In this document: piece by piece, positions 9,326 through 24,420 of the stretch
Layout of the letters: every line of letters starts with the position of its first letter
Position numbering within the stretch: position 1 is the first letter of the stretch
Source of the DNA: Camelus bactrianus
Taxonomy: Eukaryota; Chordata; Mammalia; Artiodactyla; Camelidae
Assembly (NCBI RefSeq): GCF_048773025.1
Contig: NC_133546.1
Location: 66,239,001 to 66,303,000 of the forward strand
Direction of reading: 5' to 3'
Length of the DNA stretch: 64,000 nt
Notes under the pieces: model-generated
The model's input: the letters and a program-made list of their open reading frames with translations, nothing else
What the model was told of the DNA's origin: nothing
Database searches by the model: none
Position numbers and translations under genes: made by a program

Positions 9326-11144
9326 AAAATGTTTCAATTGCTTGTTGAATTAATTAATTACCTAATTAACACATATAAAAAGTTTGATACACTGGCCCCC
9401 CAAATATCTAATAAATATTAGCTACGATTATTTTTATTAACAATTCACACTTAATGGCTTGTAGTACCTTGGTCAAGACACCAGGTGGCATGAGATAATA
9501 AAAATTGTCACCTTATAATGAATGCTCTTCAGAATACAATTTTACAATGATTTGCACACTACATTTGTTCATGAAAGGTAGAGATTCAGATTTCCTAAGT
9601 CAACATACAAGTTTCATTTGTAATTACTTAATTAAACAGAATATGAAAACGAATATATGTATACAAAAATAAATGATTCTTAAAAAAACACATACAAATT
9701 TCAAAATGCCTTTGTTAGTTCATCTTCTGGCAACAATTTCACTTCAACATTTCTGAGTATCTGCCCTTGCCTCTGCCCAGTAATAACAAGCCAAGCCCAA
9801 ACATCACAGGCGTTATTTTACTTTATCCTCAACTCTCCTTGAGGGTAGGTATTAACTCTACAGAGGAGAAAACTGAAACTGGGGCAAAAATGGGATTCAA
9901 AGTGTAGTTTACCTAAAAATTAAGTATGGGCTAGTCAAAATGCCTCACCTGTACAGTAACCCTGGGAGTTATATACCTCACATTATAATTTAACTGTCTT
10001 TCATATTTACTTCTAAGTCTTTCATGTCTTCACCAACAGAAATTAACACCACCCCACAGAAACAACTCTGGGATGTTCATGAGACTGCGTTTCTTGTCCC
10101 ACAAGCGGACAGTTAACCTGGACAATGATTATTTCATTAAAGGCACAAGTATGTGTGGCCAGTGGGTGTTCTCAAGATGATACTTTGTGTGGGTCTGTGT
10201 GTGTTGGGGGGGCATCCTTAATTGAACTTGTACACATTTAAAGAAAATAATAATTTTAAATGTTCGGTGTTAAAAAGAAAAAGAAATGGATTCAAACCAA
10301 GGCTTTGACAGAAATGCTTTTAAAATTTATCTTACTTGCTCTTCCATAGGTCCTTCACTTCTCTAAAGAAGTGTGAATAAAGAAGTAACTAAAGTAACTC
10401 TTTTTCAAGCAAAATAAAAGAAGCAACCTCCAAGTTTGTTATGCTTTATAAGCTTGCATATAGAAGTACAGTATTAAATGTAACAGGCATACTGTGAAGA
10501 ATTTTTCATTGAAAGTTATTAATAATGCAAAATAGTTATATAATACTCTTATGTAAGAGTCTTAAAATAACTTCGTGGTTTACAAAAACAGTACTATATA
10601 GTGGACAGGCATCACAATTTTCCATTTATAACTGAAAGAACACAGCACATCTGGGGATAAGTCATTTAATCAAAGTCACTACCTCCAAACCCATCTTGAA
10701 ATCAATTTTAGAGTACACATATGCTTGGCTCCCCAGACCAAAGAAAGTAATATTTATTTACTCATTCTTTCAACAAATATTTACTGAATACCGTTTCTTC
10801 TTGTTCAGATGATGCTGTAACCTAACTGTGTGGTTCCAGAACAGTCACCAGTGTCTGTCATCCCGTGGAAGAAGCATTCCCAGACCTTAATAAGGTCCTG
10901 TCCTGGGGCCATGGAATGGGAGGACAGGGATATGGGACAGTTACTGCTAATTCCTTCTTCGGATGTGGTTCACCAACCAACATCAACCTCCTCTCCAATT
11001 TTAAAAACCTCTGTGCAGAAATGTCCATTCTTTGGAAATATGTGTAAGCTAGGACAGATAAAGAAAAGCCATTCCAGAGCCCATTCTGCAACCCAGCTAC
11101 AGTATGTAACACAAACTAGCAAGAAATAACAAATTGAAAGGCTA
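9326..11144. other. AT-rich intergenic stretch
   Basis: I see no gene. A short L2 3'-end remnant ('ttcaacaaatatttactgaa', 10770-10800) lies within it. The 99-residue open frame from 10830 has no motif or homology that I recognise and is probably chance. Confidence 0.5.
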
Positions 11145-11320
11145 TGGCAGTGTTTCTCAGTGTGGTCCCTGACGACTGCATCATTATCAGCTAGAATGCA
11201 ATTCAATATATGGAGTCCTAGGCTCTACTCCCAACCTACAGAGACAATAGTACCTCCTGGGTTAGTGTCTGGAAATCCACACTGCATTTTTAACAGGCTG
11301 GTTGGGTGACTGTGGTTAAA
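11145..11320 (+). mobile_element. MER5-like hAT-Charlie DNA transposon fossil
   Basis: 'cagtgtttctcagtgtggtc' at one end, 'ctaggctctactcccaacc' in the middle and 'gaaatccacactgcatttt' near the other match the general MER5A/B layout. It is a non-autonomous element, ancient and diverged. Confidence 0.6.
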
Positions 11321-11379
11321 AAAAAATTTTTTTTTAAAGTTTGAAAATTAAATATTGGAGATTTCTTGTGGCCAAGAGA

Positions 11380-11540
11380 ATCAAGGAGAGCTCTATGAAG
11401 GGAGTGTCAGCAGAGCAGGGCCTTGAATGTAGGGAAAGAACATTCCAGTTAGGAAAGCAGTAGCCTGAGCAGAGACAAAGCAGAGTGTAAGAACAGATGG
11501 GGCAAAGGATACATGACAGTCCTGAATAAGAAATAAAGTG
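11380..11540 (-). mobile_element. L2 LINE fragment
   Basis: 'agagcagggccttgaatg' and 'gaacattccagttaggaaa' match the reverse complement of the L2 3' coding region. It lies just upstream of the FAM222B retrocopy. Confidence 0.55.
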
Positions 11541-11792
11541 GGAACGGTCCGTAGGTTCAGGTCAGAAGACTGTAAATGCCACGCGAGGGAGTGTGGCCTT
11601 CAGAGTTGGGGCGTGAGTTACAGCAAGAGCCCTGCTGAGAAGCAACAATGGCCTGATCCAGGTGTAATGAGGTCCCGTTACACCGGCCCAGTCCACTGGC
11701 GTCTTTTCACAATTCCCTTAAATAAACTCAAAGGAGGGCTTCCTTTTGTTCAAAAGAACCATAAAATATTAGAGAAAACAAAATACTATTGG

Positions 11793-15897
<4,105 letters not shown>

Positions 15898-15899
15898 GA

Positions 15900-16599
15900 C
15901 ATTATTGAGTATGGTGGTTTTCAAACTAAGATCTGCAAAATCTGGTGGCATGGAAGAGGCCAGGAAAGGAGGGCTCTGTGTCTCCCCACTTTCTTAACCA
16001 GAAATTAACTTTGAGTTTGAAGAAAAAAGTGTCAGCTCCACTTTAGATGGTTGGCTGGTACAACTGTTCTAGACAGAAGTCTCTTTCTCCTTAGAGTTAA
16101 AAACAAAGTACCCACTAAATGTAAGTAAACAAAGAAACTCATTTGGGCAAAAATGGTGAGGTGGCAGAAAATCCAGCTCTTTTAGAAGTGGTTGAGCTAG
16201 ATCAGTGGTATTAATGTTTTAAAATCATTTAAAACAATAAAAGTGCATAAAAGCACTTTCCATGGAAAATATTATATAGTTATAGTTGCAATTATATATA
16301 TTTTTAAAATATATGTATAAAGCAGTTTACTTAAACTGAAGAATTTTAAGCTACTCTAGTTAAACAAGGCAAGAAGACTCAAACTGATAAGTGCTGACCT
16401 TAAGCTGGCGTTGGCTTCTCACAAGCAGTCACAGCGGATCAAGACGTCACATAGGGTCAGTTAAAAGAAGCAAGTCAACAGAAACAAACAAACGGGGGTT
16501 AGCCATGGTGACACTCCTCCTCATATCTAGCTGGCCCCTGCCCAGACATAACCACCCCTGAAACTGTCATCTTAAAGAAAGTAAGAAGTGACATTCTTT
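15900..16599. other. Intergenic, nothing recognised
   Basis: AT-rich sequence with a short TA-rich run near 16290-16315. I see no gene and no repeat that I can name. Confidence 0.4.
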
Positions 16600-16845
16600 T
16601 CTCTAGCCTCTTCCCAGCACTCATCTTTCTAGACTGAAGTGGAACATTTGGTACTATTGACCAACCATTTTTCCTTCTCTACTCTGCCATTTCTGTTTGC
16701 CCTACCACTCTGTTCTTTCCTTCAGAGGTTCCCCTTCCTCCTTTCACCCTTCTCACTGTAAGTGTCCTTCCCAGTCCTGTCCTTGGGTTTCTACTTCTGT
16801 CTCTCACAGATCTCACCTCTTCCCACCATCACTCCAAAACCAGTG
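16600..16845 (+). mobile_element. L2 LINE reverse-transcriptase fragment
   Basis: 'tactattgaccaaccattt' followed by C/T-rich text and 'cttgggtttctacttctgtc' follows the L2 RT region (AFDTIDHSLL ... GSVLGPLLFS) at high divergence. Confidence 0.5.
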
Positions 16846-16854
16846 GTAATGGGA

Positions 16855-17030
16855 GCGCTTCTGGAAGGTCTGCTGCGTACCAAAGAGTGGCAAGTTCTTT
16901 ACAAGTATATTCCCTGACCTTCAGAGGAACTCTGTTATTTAGAAGCAATTCTTATCACTCTTGAATAAATAAACTGAGGCCCAGGTGGATTCAAACCCAG
17001 GTAAGCTTGACCCCAAGGCCTGACCTTTTC
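16855..17030 (-). repeat. MIR SINE
   Basis: Reverse MIR: 'ttctttacaagtatattccc', 'aataaactgaggcccaggtg', 'gattcaaacccaggtaag'. Confidence 0.6.
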
Positions 17031-17639
17031 CCCTGCTGTCCATGATAATTGTCACGTGAAGTCCAAACATTACCTACAACAGGGTGGAACCGACAAAGAT
17101 AACAGCCACACAGATCACTCAACAGAAAGGAAAGTTCAGAAATAGTCCCAGGCATATAGAAGAGGTGGGATATGATACAGGGGGTATTGCCAATCGGTGA
17201 GGGAAAAAATGAGTTTTCCAACAAATGATATTTCGACATGAAAATTTGAATACCTACTTCATTCCATGTATCAAAATTCCAATTGGATTAAGATTTTTAA
17301 ATGTCAAAAACCAAACTGTAAATATTTACCTATATTTTCTTTACATATTTTATATATTTATTCTTGCTCTCTGTGTTTACTTGTATTTTCCAGGTACACA
17401 TTTGTCTAATGGAGAGGAGGGGAAGGACTTTCAATACATGCCACTAAAAGTGGGAAACATAAATGAATTAGTGAGCAACTTGGTTACCAAAAACATCCAA
17501 CTTTCACAGGCCGAAATGAAACCTCTTAAGCCCATAGCTCTGGGCCTGTGTTTCCACCTCTCTGCTGTCCATGCTGCTGTCTTCTATGTCTGCTTATAGT
17601 TTGCTATCTCTCCATCACCATCTTACTATAATTAAGTAG
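17031..17639. other. Intergenic, nothing recognised
   Basis: The 124-residue frame at 17225-17599 is hydrophobic at the start, has no recognisable domain, and starts in AT-rich sequence; I treat it as chance. Confidence 0.4.
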
Positions 17640-17795
17640 GAGGAATTTCTCTGACTTAATATTCAACACTTCACCTAACTGCAGCTGTGACCTCAGGTAT
17701 GCCAAACTTTCTAGAGCTCAATTCCTCTTCTCATAAGTGGAGAGTGTTGACCTAGAAAATTTCTGAGGTCTTTTCCATTCTAAAATTATGATTCT
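17640..17795 (+). repeat. MIR-type SINE fragment
   Basis: 'taactgcagctgtgacctc', 'agctcaattcctcttctcat' and the terminal 'attatgattctagg' fit MIR3/MIRc-type copies. Confidence 0.5.
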
Positions 17796-18388
17796 AGGGG
17801 TTCAGGTTTTTTTGAGCATGAGCACCTGTTCTCCTTGCTTGTCCCTGTGATAAACCTTTCTTTGCTCCAAAAACTTCAATAAAGTAATGATTCTCTTTTT
17901 CACATCTTCGATTTCTTCTGCTGCATTTTGAGGGAGACAATTAAATAACCATCTTTCTCTTCCTGAATTTAGAACCAATTAAGAAACAAAACACATTAGA
18001 GAGATAAATGGTAGCCAAAGGAAGAACTTTCTTACTAATAGTATTGAGTTTGAAAATATGGCTTGAATCCATGGCCACATGAGCTTGCTAACACTCTCCC
18101 CTCCTCCCCCACCCCCACCCCCAACACAGATTTAGACTTATCCACCAAAGGTTGAGCTTGACCATGGTCCCCCACCCTCCTTGCCCCACAAGCGGAGAAG
18201 GAAAATAAAACAGAGAATGTCAGATTGAGCTACACACATTCACTTCCTCCTCCCAACCTCCCCAGAGGTACGTATATAAACCTAGTGGAAGTCCCAGCAC
18301 CTGAAACCATGAAGAAATGGGGAAGTACTCTCTTACTCCAATAGAAAGTTATTCCTCTCCCTCTGCCTCCACTTATTTCTCCATATTT

Positions 18389-18929
18389 ATTTTTATTGAA
18401 CTATAGTCAGTTTACAATGTTGTGTCAATTCCTGATGTACAGCATAATGTTTCAGACATATATATATACATACATATATTTGTTTTCATATTCTTTTTCA
18501 TAGGTTACTCTAAGATATTGAAAATAGTTCCCTGTGGGGGAAGAAACTTATTGTATATCTAGTTTATATATAGTGGTTAGCATCTGCAAGTCTCAGACTC
18601 CCAATTTATCCCTTCCCACCCCCTTTTCCCCCTGGTAACCATAAGTTTGTTTTCTATGTCTGTGTGAGTCTGTTTCTGTTTTGTAAATAAGTTAATTTGT
18701 CCTTTTTTTTTAGATTCCACATATGAATGATATCATGTGGTATTTTTCTTTCTTTTTCTGGCTTACTTCACTTAGAATGACGATCTGCAGGTCCATCCAT
18801 GTTGCTGCAAATGGCATTATTTTATTTTTTATGACTGAGTAATATCCCATTGATTAAATATACCACAACGTCTTTACTCAGTCATCTGTAGATGGACACT
18901 TAGGTTGTTTCCATGTCTTGGTTATTGTA
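18389..18929 (-). mobile_element. L1 3' end, 5'-truncated
   Basis: Minus-strand L1 3'UTR of the cetartiodactyl type: 'tttacaatgttgtgtcaatt', 'gtacagcataatgtttcag', 'ccctggtaaccataagtttg', 'gaatgatatcatgtgg'. Flanking TCCATATTT at 18380-18388 and 18930-18938 is the target-site duplication. It appears to have inserted into an L2 copy that continues at 18930. Confidence 0.9.
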
Positions 18930-19075
18930 TCCATATTTCTTGATTACTGGCCTAGTTCAGAGTCCTCTCTATCTCATTAAGGAAAAAATTATAATCTCTA
19001 AATTGATCTCCCCATCTCTGGCCCTTGCACCATCTTATCTATTCTGAGCACCACTTCCAGATTCATCTTCCAAAA
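18930..19075 (+). mobile_element. L2 LINE fragment interrupted by L1
   Basis: 'ttactggcctagttcagagt' and 'tgatctccccatctctggcc' follow the L2 coding region downstream of the RT core. Highly diverged. Confidence 0.45.
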
Positions 19076-20007
19076 TTATGCCATAATCATGGGATTGCCA
19101 CACAAAATCCGAATTCAAAATCAGGAAACATGGACTTTAATCCTTGTTCTTTTCCTAATTAGATATATGACCCCGGGCAAGTCATTTTCCTAAGTTTGGG
19201 GCATCCTCATCCACAGCATGGCAAGACTGTCCCTTCCTATTCTACAAAATTAACTCAACTTTCAGTGTTCAGTGAATGTACCTAGAGTATAAACCCATTA
19301 GCGTGGTATATATGGCTCTATATACAATTGACTAATGATTTACAGAATTTGTTCCCAGAACTTTGTAGGGGAGTCTGTCTTTTCTAGCAAAACAGATCTC
19401 TAAAACATGTAGTCCATTATTATTCTGTGCTACTCCTTTATCTGGAAGGTACCTCCCCACTCCCAAGATTGCTTCTCCAGAGGCTGTACATTATAGAAGA
19501 TCCAGCAAAATCAACATTTCTTTTCCAAGCCTTTTTGGATCTTCTCAGCCAGAAGTGCTATCACCTTCAGATCTAGGTTGGACCTATATCTGTCCTACAT
19601 CCACCTGTGTCAGGGAAATGTACTGCTCCCTGAATAGCCATGCCTTCCTCCCACTTTCCCTGAAGCTAGATGGAGCCTTGTAACTAGTTCTAGACAGTGT
19701 ATGTGATGTGTAACAGAGAAACATCCTATTTCTGGGCCAAATGACCTTCCTGTTTTCTCTTTCCCAGTTGTGGCAATCTAAACTGTGTTTAGATGTCTGT
19801 TTCACAAGACCTTGGGACGTGAAAGAGATGGAGGATGGCTTGATTAAGCAAGTGAGCTTTGTTACCACAGCATCACTCAGCCTGTTCTAATTCAACACCT
19901 GAAAGAAAGCTGAGGGTCACATGGCCAACAACTGTTTCTTCAGTGGTACACAGAGATTTCCATAGCACAGTGCTAGCAGGGTACCAACGCTCACTATATC
20001 TTTTTAC
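19076..20007. other. Intergenic with a MIR remnant
   Basis: A MIR-like piece lies at 19110-19205 ('atatgaccccgggcaagtca'). At 19560-19880 there may be an old LTR- or transposon-like repeat, but I cannot name it. No gene seen. Confidence 0.4.
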
Positions 20008-20022
20008 TTACAATTAATCATT

Positions 20023-20160
20023 GGGGGAGTGTATAGCTCAGTGGTAGAGTGCATGGCTAGCCTGCATGAGATCCTGGGTTCAATGCCTAGTATCTCTGTT
20101 AAAAAAATAAATAAATAAAAATAAATAAACCTAATTACCTCCCCCCCAAATTTTTTAAAT
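20023..20160 (+). mobile_element. Camelid SINE
   Basis: 'gagtgtatagctcagtggta' (A box) and 'gatcctgggttcaatgcct' (B box) are followed by (AAAT)n, 'cctaattacctcccccc' and a tail. Its flanks TTACAATTAATCATT (20008-20022) and TTATAATTAATCATT (20161-20175) are a 15-bp duplication with one mismatch. Confidence 0.94.
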
Positions 20161-20175
20161 TTATAATTAATCATT

Positions 20176-20882
20176 ATAATAGTCTATGAGAATATTAGTT
20201 ATCATTTATTAAGTTATCTTACAAATTATATATTATATTACAATTATGTCCCTATTATTACATTGTTTATAATAAACGCAAAAGTGTTTCTTATATTTTT
20301 AAATTATTTTTACCCAAAGATCAGCTTTTCATTTAATGCTTAGAAGACGTAATTGAATTTCTGCTATAAGCAATAGGGCAGTGACTCAAGTAGGGAGTTC
20401 CAGTCTTTTAGAAATTGCACCCTTTCTCCTTGTTTGTTGGATTTCATGACATTTTGACCACTTCCTAAAAATATAAGTGACTTTAAAACAAGGAGGCTCA
20501 GAGATGAATACAGCTGAGGCTCCGAGAGTCTAGGGGACCTGTCTGAGTTCACATGGGCAGAGCAAGGTGAGGCACTGCTTCCAGGGTAAAACAGCCTTGC
20601 TCAGGAAAGGAACCTGGGGAGCTTTGGAAATGACCCTTTTTTTTTTGCCTTCTGCACACATCCTCTTCAAGGATTACCCCTTTTCATTTTCTTTTAAATT
20701 ATATGTATAAAATATTTCAAGAATACAACCAAAATTAGAGTTAATGATTCAATGGACCCCCATTTATCCATGACTCAGATCCAACAACTATCAAGATTTT
20801 GCCTGCTTGCTTCATTTATTGTTAAATTTTATAATATATTTATATTTTCTTACAAAATTGTGTTGTCATTGTCACACAACAA
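20176..20882. other. AT-rich intergenic stretch
   Basis: A possible MIR remnant lies at 20490-20580. No gene recognised. The open frame starting at 20752 runs into the adjacent L1 and is repeat-derived in its C-terminal half. Confidence 0.4.
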
Positions 20883-21092
20883 ATTTTGTTTGTTTTGTTT
20901 TTTGTCTTTGTTTTTTTTGTGTGCGTGCTTTTTTATTGAAGTATTGTCAGTTTACAATGTTGTGTTGATTTCTGGTGTACAGCATAATGTTTCAGTCATA
21001 CATGAACATACATATATTCATTTTCATATTCTTTTGCATTATAGGTTACTACAAGATATTGAATATAGTTTCCTGTGCTCTACAGAAGAAAC
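20883..21092 (-). mobile_element. Short 5'-truncated L1 3' end
   Basis: A T-rich stretch (the tail on minus) is followed by 'tttacaatgttgtgttgatt', 'gtacagcataatgtttcag' and 'ttactacaagatattgaat'. The 11-bp duplication TCACACAACAA flanks it (20872-20882 and 21093-21103), so the inserted unit is only about 210 bp. Confidence 0.9.
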
Positions 21093-21357
21093 TCACACAA
21101 CAATTTTTTTAAATTCCTGCAGTGACTTTTTAAAAAATTTAAATTATTGGAAAAAATTAATTTTGCTGAGGAAATTCTTGTGAAAACTTGAGATGCCTTC
21201 AAATTCAAAAAAGCACAGATAACAACTGTTGGGTGTCCCTGACAGCTTTCAGGACTTGCAAGTGGCATCATCCAGTGACAGGGGGCACAGGACAGTCAGC
21301 CTACCAGTTCTCACTCCAAACAAAAACACCCACTCCCAGAATGAAAGATTGTCTCTG

Positions 21358-21562
21358 GGGGGCAGAGGTGGGGGTGGGGGAGGGGTTGGCTCAATTGTAG
21401 AACAAATCCTTAGCATGCATGAGGTCCTGGGTTCATTCCCCAGTACCTCCATTAAATCAATCAGTCAATCAATCTAATTACCTCCTCCCATCAAAAAATT
21501 TTAAAAAATAATAAAAAAAAAAATAAAATAGTTAGACCAAAAAATTAGAAAAAAGAAAGAAA
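21358..21562 (+). mobile_element. Camelid SINE
   Basis: 'gaggtcctgggttcattccc' with 'cctccattaaatcaatcag', 'ctaattacctcctcccatc' and a long A-rich tail. It is flanked by GAAAGATTGTCTCTG (21343-21357) and GAAAGATTATCTCTG (21563-21577), a 15-bp duplication with one mismatch. Confidence 0.93.
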
Positions 21563-21577
21563 GAAAGATTATCTCTG

Positions 21578-23289
21578 CTCCTCGACACCAAAGCCTCTTC
21601 CTTTAGAGATCTGGCAGGAGGCTTTTTGTTCCAAAGATAAGGTAAGTGAGATTAGAATAGGAGAAGATGTGTAAGTTTGCTGAGATTTGAGGAAGCTAGA
21701 CTGTCCCCAAATCTTTGAAGTACAGAGAAGCTGGTGTTGGTGTCACTTACTGTTCTAAGTGTTTGATAGTCTAAGTGTATTTTAGGGGGGAGGTTATGTG
21801 TGTCTGTTGTTATAAGTTTTGCTTTGTGTGGAAAAGGGAATTAGAAAACAGCAGAGGGTGATTGGAAAGACTTCAATCAGCAGACTGAAACTGTGACAAT
21901 CAGGGACCTGTGTGGTATCCCTCACAGGGCTCCTAGTACATTACCTGTTATCTTTGATTTAAAAAAAAAAAAAGAAAGAGCCTACTATAAGCCGTGACTT
22001 ACAAGCCATGTAGTCCTGGGGGAGCCATCCATCCCTAAGTGTTGGTTTCACCACCTAGGAAATCAGGAGACAAGCCTCCTCTCATTCGTGTTAGTACAGC
22101 AAGGACTGGAGAAAATGTGTACAAAGGGAACTTGGTGGAAATTTTCCTGTAAGGACAAGATTGTAGTAGGTGGAATATGATTCCAGGGACTTCACCAGGG
22201 TTCCCAGCTTATCCCTGTGGTCCAATCTGAGAGTAGGCGAGACTCCTGTCCACCTCTCTTCTTGTCTATTTCTGATCATAACATTTCAGGAGGGCAACAA
22301 CTTAGTCCTGGGTCACTTAGAAAGCATAATCAGGAGAAGGGAGCAAGGGACGTCGGGTGGGGGCTCCATCTTCACGCAGGAGAGCATTTCTTTGATCTCA
22401 GTGTCTGAGACAAGCCTAAGTGCCAAGCCTGAGACCCCAGTGGCAAAATCTCAAGTGCAAATTAAAAACAAAAAGCTGCACTGAGAGAAGAGAAATTGCA
22501 CATTGCCCCGTTTCTCTAAAAAGCATGTGTATTATTTTTAAACTTGTGTGCGATTAGAAATTGTTGAAGCTCTTTGCTTAATCTGGATAAATCACTGATG
22601 TTTTTTATTCCCAGAAAGAATCTGTGATGGCTTCACCAGTCTTGGGGGTAAGAGAGAGGATGTTAGAATGTATCCTTTTTTGCCATCTCTAGGGAGAGAG
22701 CCAGTCATCAGTGACAGCGAGGTGCACAGGGAAAGGGGTGCCCTTGAAGCTGAAGCCTTTCCTACCCGTGAACCTCCGCGTTACTCCATCCCCTGAGCTG
22801 GGCACGGCTTGAGCTTTGTCCCAGCCGCGCATCTTACAAATACACCAGCTGGCAGCCCGGGGATTTCACCACAACACAAGCAAGCACAGCCAAGACTAAC
22901 AATGAGAAGAGAGAATGCTTCTTATCAGAAGATCAAGTCCTGTTTTGCCCATGAAAGCAACTGACTAGGAGTTGAAAGGCCGCCTGGGTGGCGATGCTTA
23001 ATTTTTCCTTTAAACTCAGAGAGACTGCATCTTGCACTTGATTCCGTCTTGGTAGAAGCTGACACCAATTTCTGATCCCTAGATTGAAGCTTGTTCTGTA
23101 GCTTGGAGGATTCATGGAATTTTCCTCTTGATTCAGGGAGCAATTCAGATTGGGGTAACTTCTATCATCATTCACAGCCCAGAAACCCTTTGTTAACACA
23201 ACTTCAGCCCAATTACCTGTGCAGTACTAAGTTTATGAAAGATAAACATTGGTTTTTTTTTTTTTGCTTTTTTTTTTCATAGTTCTGAT
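21578..23289. other. Intergenic, nothing firmly recognised
   Basis: A MIR-like remnant lies at about 22005-22070 ('ccatccctaagtgttggtttc'). The rest has no motif, gene or repeat that I can support. Overlapping open frames at 22170-22484 and 22925-23199 lack any recognisable domain. Confidence 0.4.
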
Positions 23290-23560
23290 TTTAGGTTTCT
23301 AAAAGCATTTTACTTTAAAATAATTTCAGATTCACACAAAGTTGTGAAAGTCATACAAAGAATTCCCATACACTTTCCACTCGGATTCTTGAAATGTTAG
23401 CATCTTAAATAACCACGGTACAATGATCAAAAACAGAAAATTAATATTGCTAAGATCTGTTACCTAATCTGTAGACCTCATTCAGTTTTGCTAATTGTCC
23501 CACTAATATCCTTGTTCTTATACAGGTTCTAACTCAAGAGAGGCTCACGCTTGTACAGGC
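23290..23560 (-). mobile_element. Old L1-type LINE 3' fragment
   Basis: 'ttcacacaaagttgtgaaag', 'acaaagaattcccatacac' and 'tttgctaattgtcccactaa' resemble the 3' region of old L1M/L1ME elements in reverse orientation. Confidence 0.5.
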
Positions 23561-23564
23561 ATCT

Positions 23565-23955
23565 CCTGCTTTTTAAAAGTTCTCTTTACGCCACTTCACT
23601 TTTATGAAAGACATGCATTAGAACTTGTTCTCTCTAACCAAAAGAAATCCGAAGAGGATTTTCACTTTTACAAAAAAAGGCAAAAAGAAAAATAGCATTC
23701 AGAGTTTGTTTTGCAGTGAGCATTTGTAGGGACAGTGTGAACTCAGCAGAGAGTGGCGCCGCCAAGCTCCTTCCTGGGAAACTACACTCATCACCTGGGC
23801 ATCAAGCCGCCATAGCTTTGAACTGTGTCTGTGAGCATCGGTGCTTCATCTGTATTACATTGTTCCCCCCTCAGCAATATGTGTTCATAGGTAATTGCTT
23901 CTTCCCTTTATGCCATTTCAGCTTATGGAAGGTTTCACTGGAACCCTCTACTTTT
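23565..23955. repeat. Probable ancient interspersed repeat, family not named
   Basis: The segment has a distinctive texture: repeated 'cacttttatgaaag' / 'ttcacttttacaaaa' motifs, then 'gtggcgccgccaagctcc' and 'aactgtgtctgtgagcatcg'. I remember similar text from other mammalian loci, so it is probably an old repeat, but I cannot assign a family. Confidence 0.45.
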
Positions 23956-24014
23956 GGATAGCAGGATAAACGGGTATTTAGTTGTCATGCTGCCTAATTA
24001 ACCTAGATTCTATA

Positions 24015-24200
24015 CCAGAGGTTGGCAAACTTGTTCTGTAAAGGACAAGACAGTAAATATTTTAAGTTCTGCAGGCCAAATGGTCTTTATTAGAACTATT
24101 CCACTTGACCAAAAGTAGCCACAGATGAGACGTGAAGTGGGCGTGGCGGGGTTCCACTATAACTTTATAGAAAAGCCAGCAGCCAGCTAGATGGACGGGC
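24015..24200 (+). mobile_element. hAT-type non-autonomous DNA transposon fossil
   Basis: 'gaggttggcaaacttgttct' at the left end, 'agtaaatattttaagttctg' inside and 'ggttccactataactttata' match the mammalian family that begins GGTTGGCAAACTTTTTCTG (MER33-class by memory, name uncertain). A second copy in opposite orientation lies at 62195-62400. Confidence 0.55.
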
Positions 24201-24224
24201 TAGCGAATGGGCTTTTCCATTCTA

Positions 24225-24420
24225 GACCACTGGGTCTCAGAGTGGTCCCCAGACCACTAGCATGTGTATCACAGAGGAACTTGTTAGATATGCAAAATTT
24301 CAGGCCTTTTCCTAGACCTGTGAATCGGAAATTGAGGGGGAGGGATGGGAAGCACCCATCTGTGTGTTAGCATATTCTCCCACGTATTTAGGATGAATGC
24401 TAAAGTTCTAGAACACTGAT
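24225..24420 (+). mobile_element. MER5A-like hAT-Charlie fossil
   Basis: 'ccactgggtctcagagtggt', 'caggccttttcctagacct' and 'ctagaacactgattta' fit the MER5A layout. Confidence 0.6.

Noticed and set aside
10830-11129. 99-residue frame as a small gene or retrocopy
   Set aside because: No family recognised, no poly(A) tail or target duplication; opposite strand is equally open.
17225-17599. 124-residue plus-strand frame
   Set aside because: AT-rich chance frame without motif, splice context or homology that I recognise.
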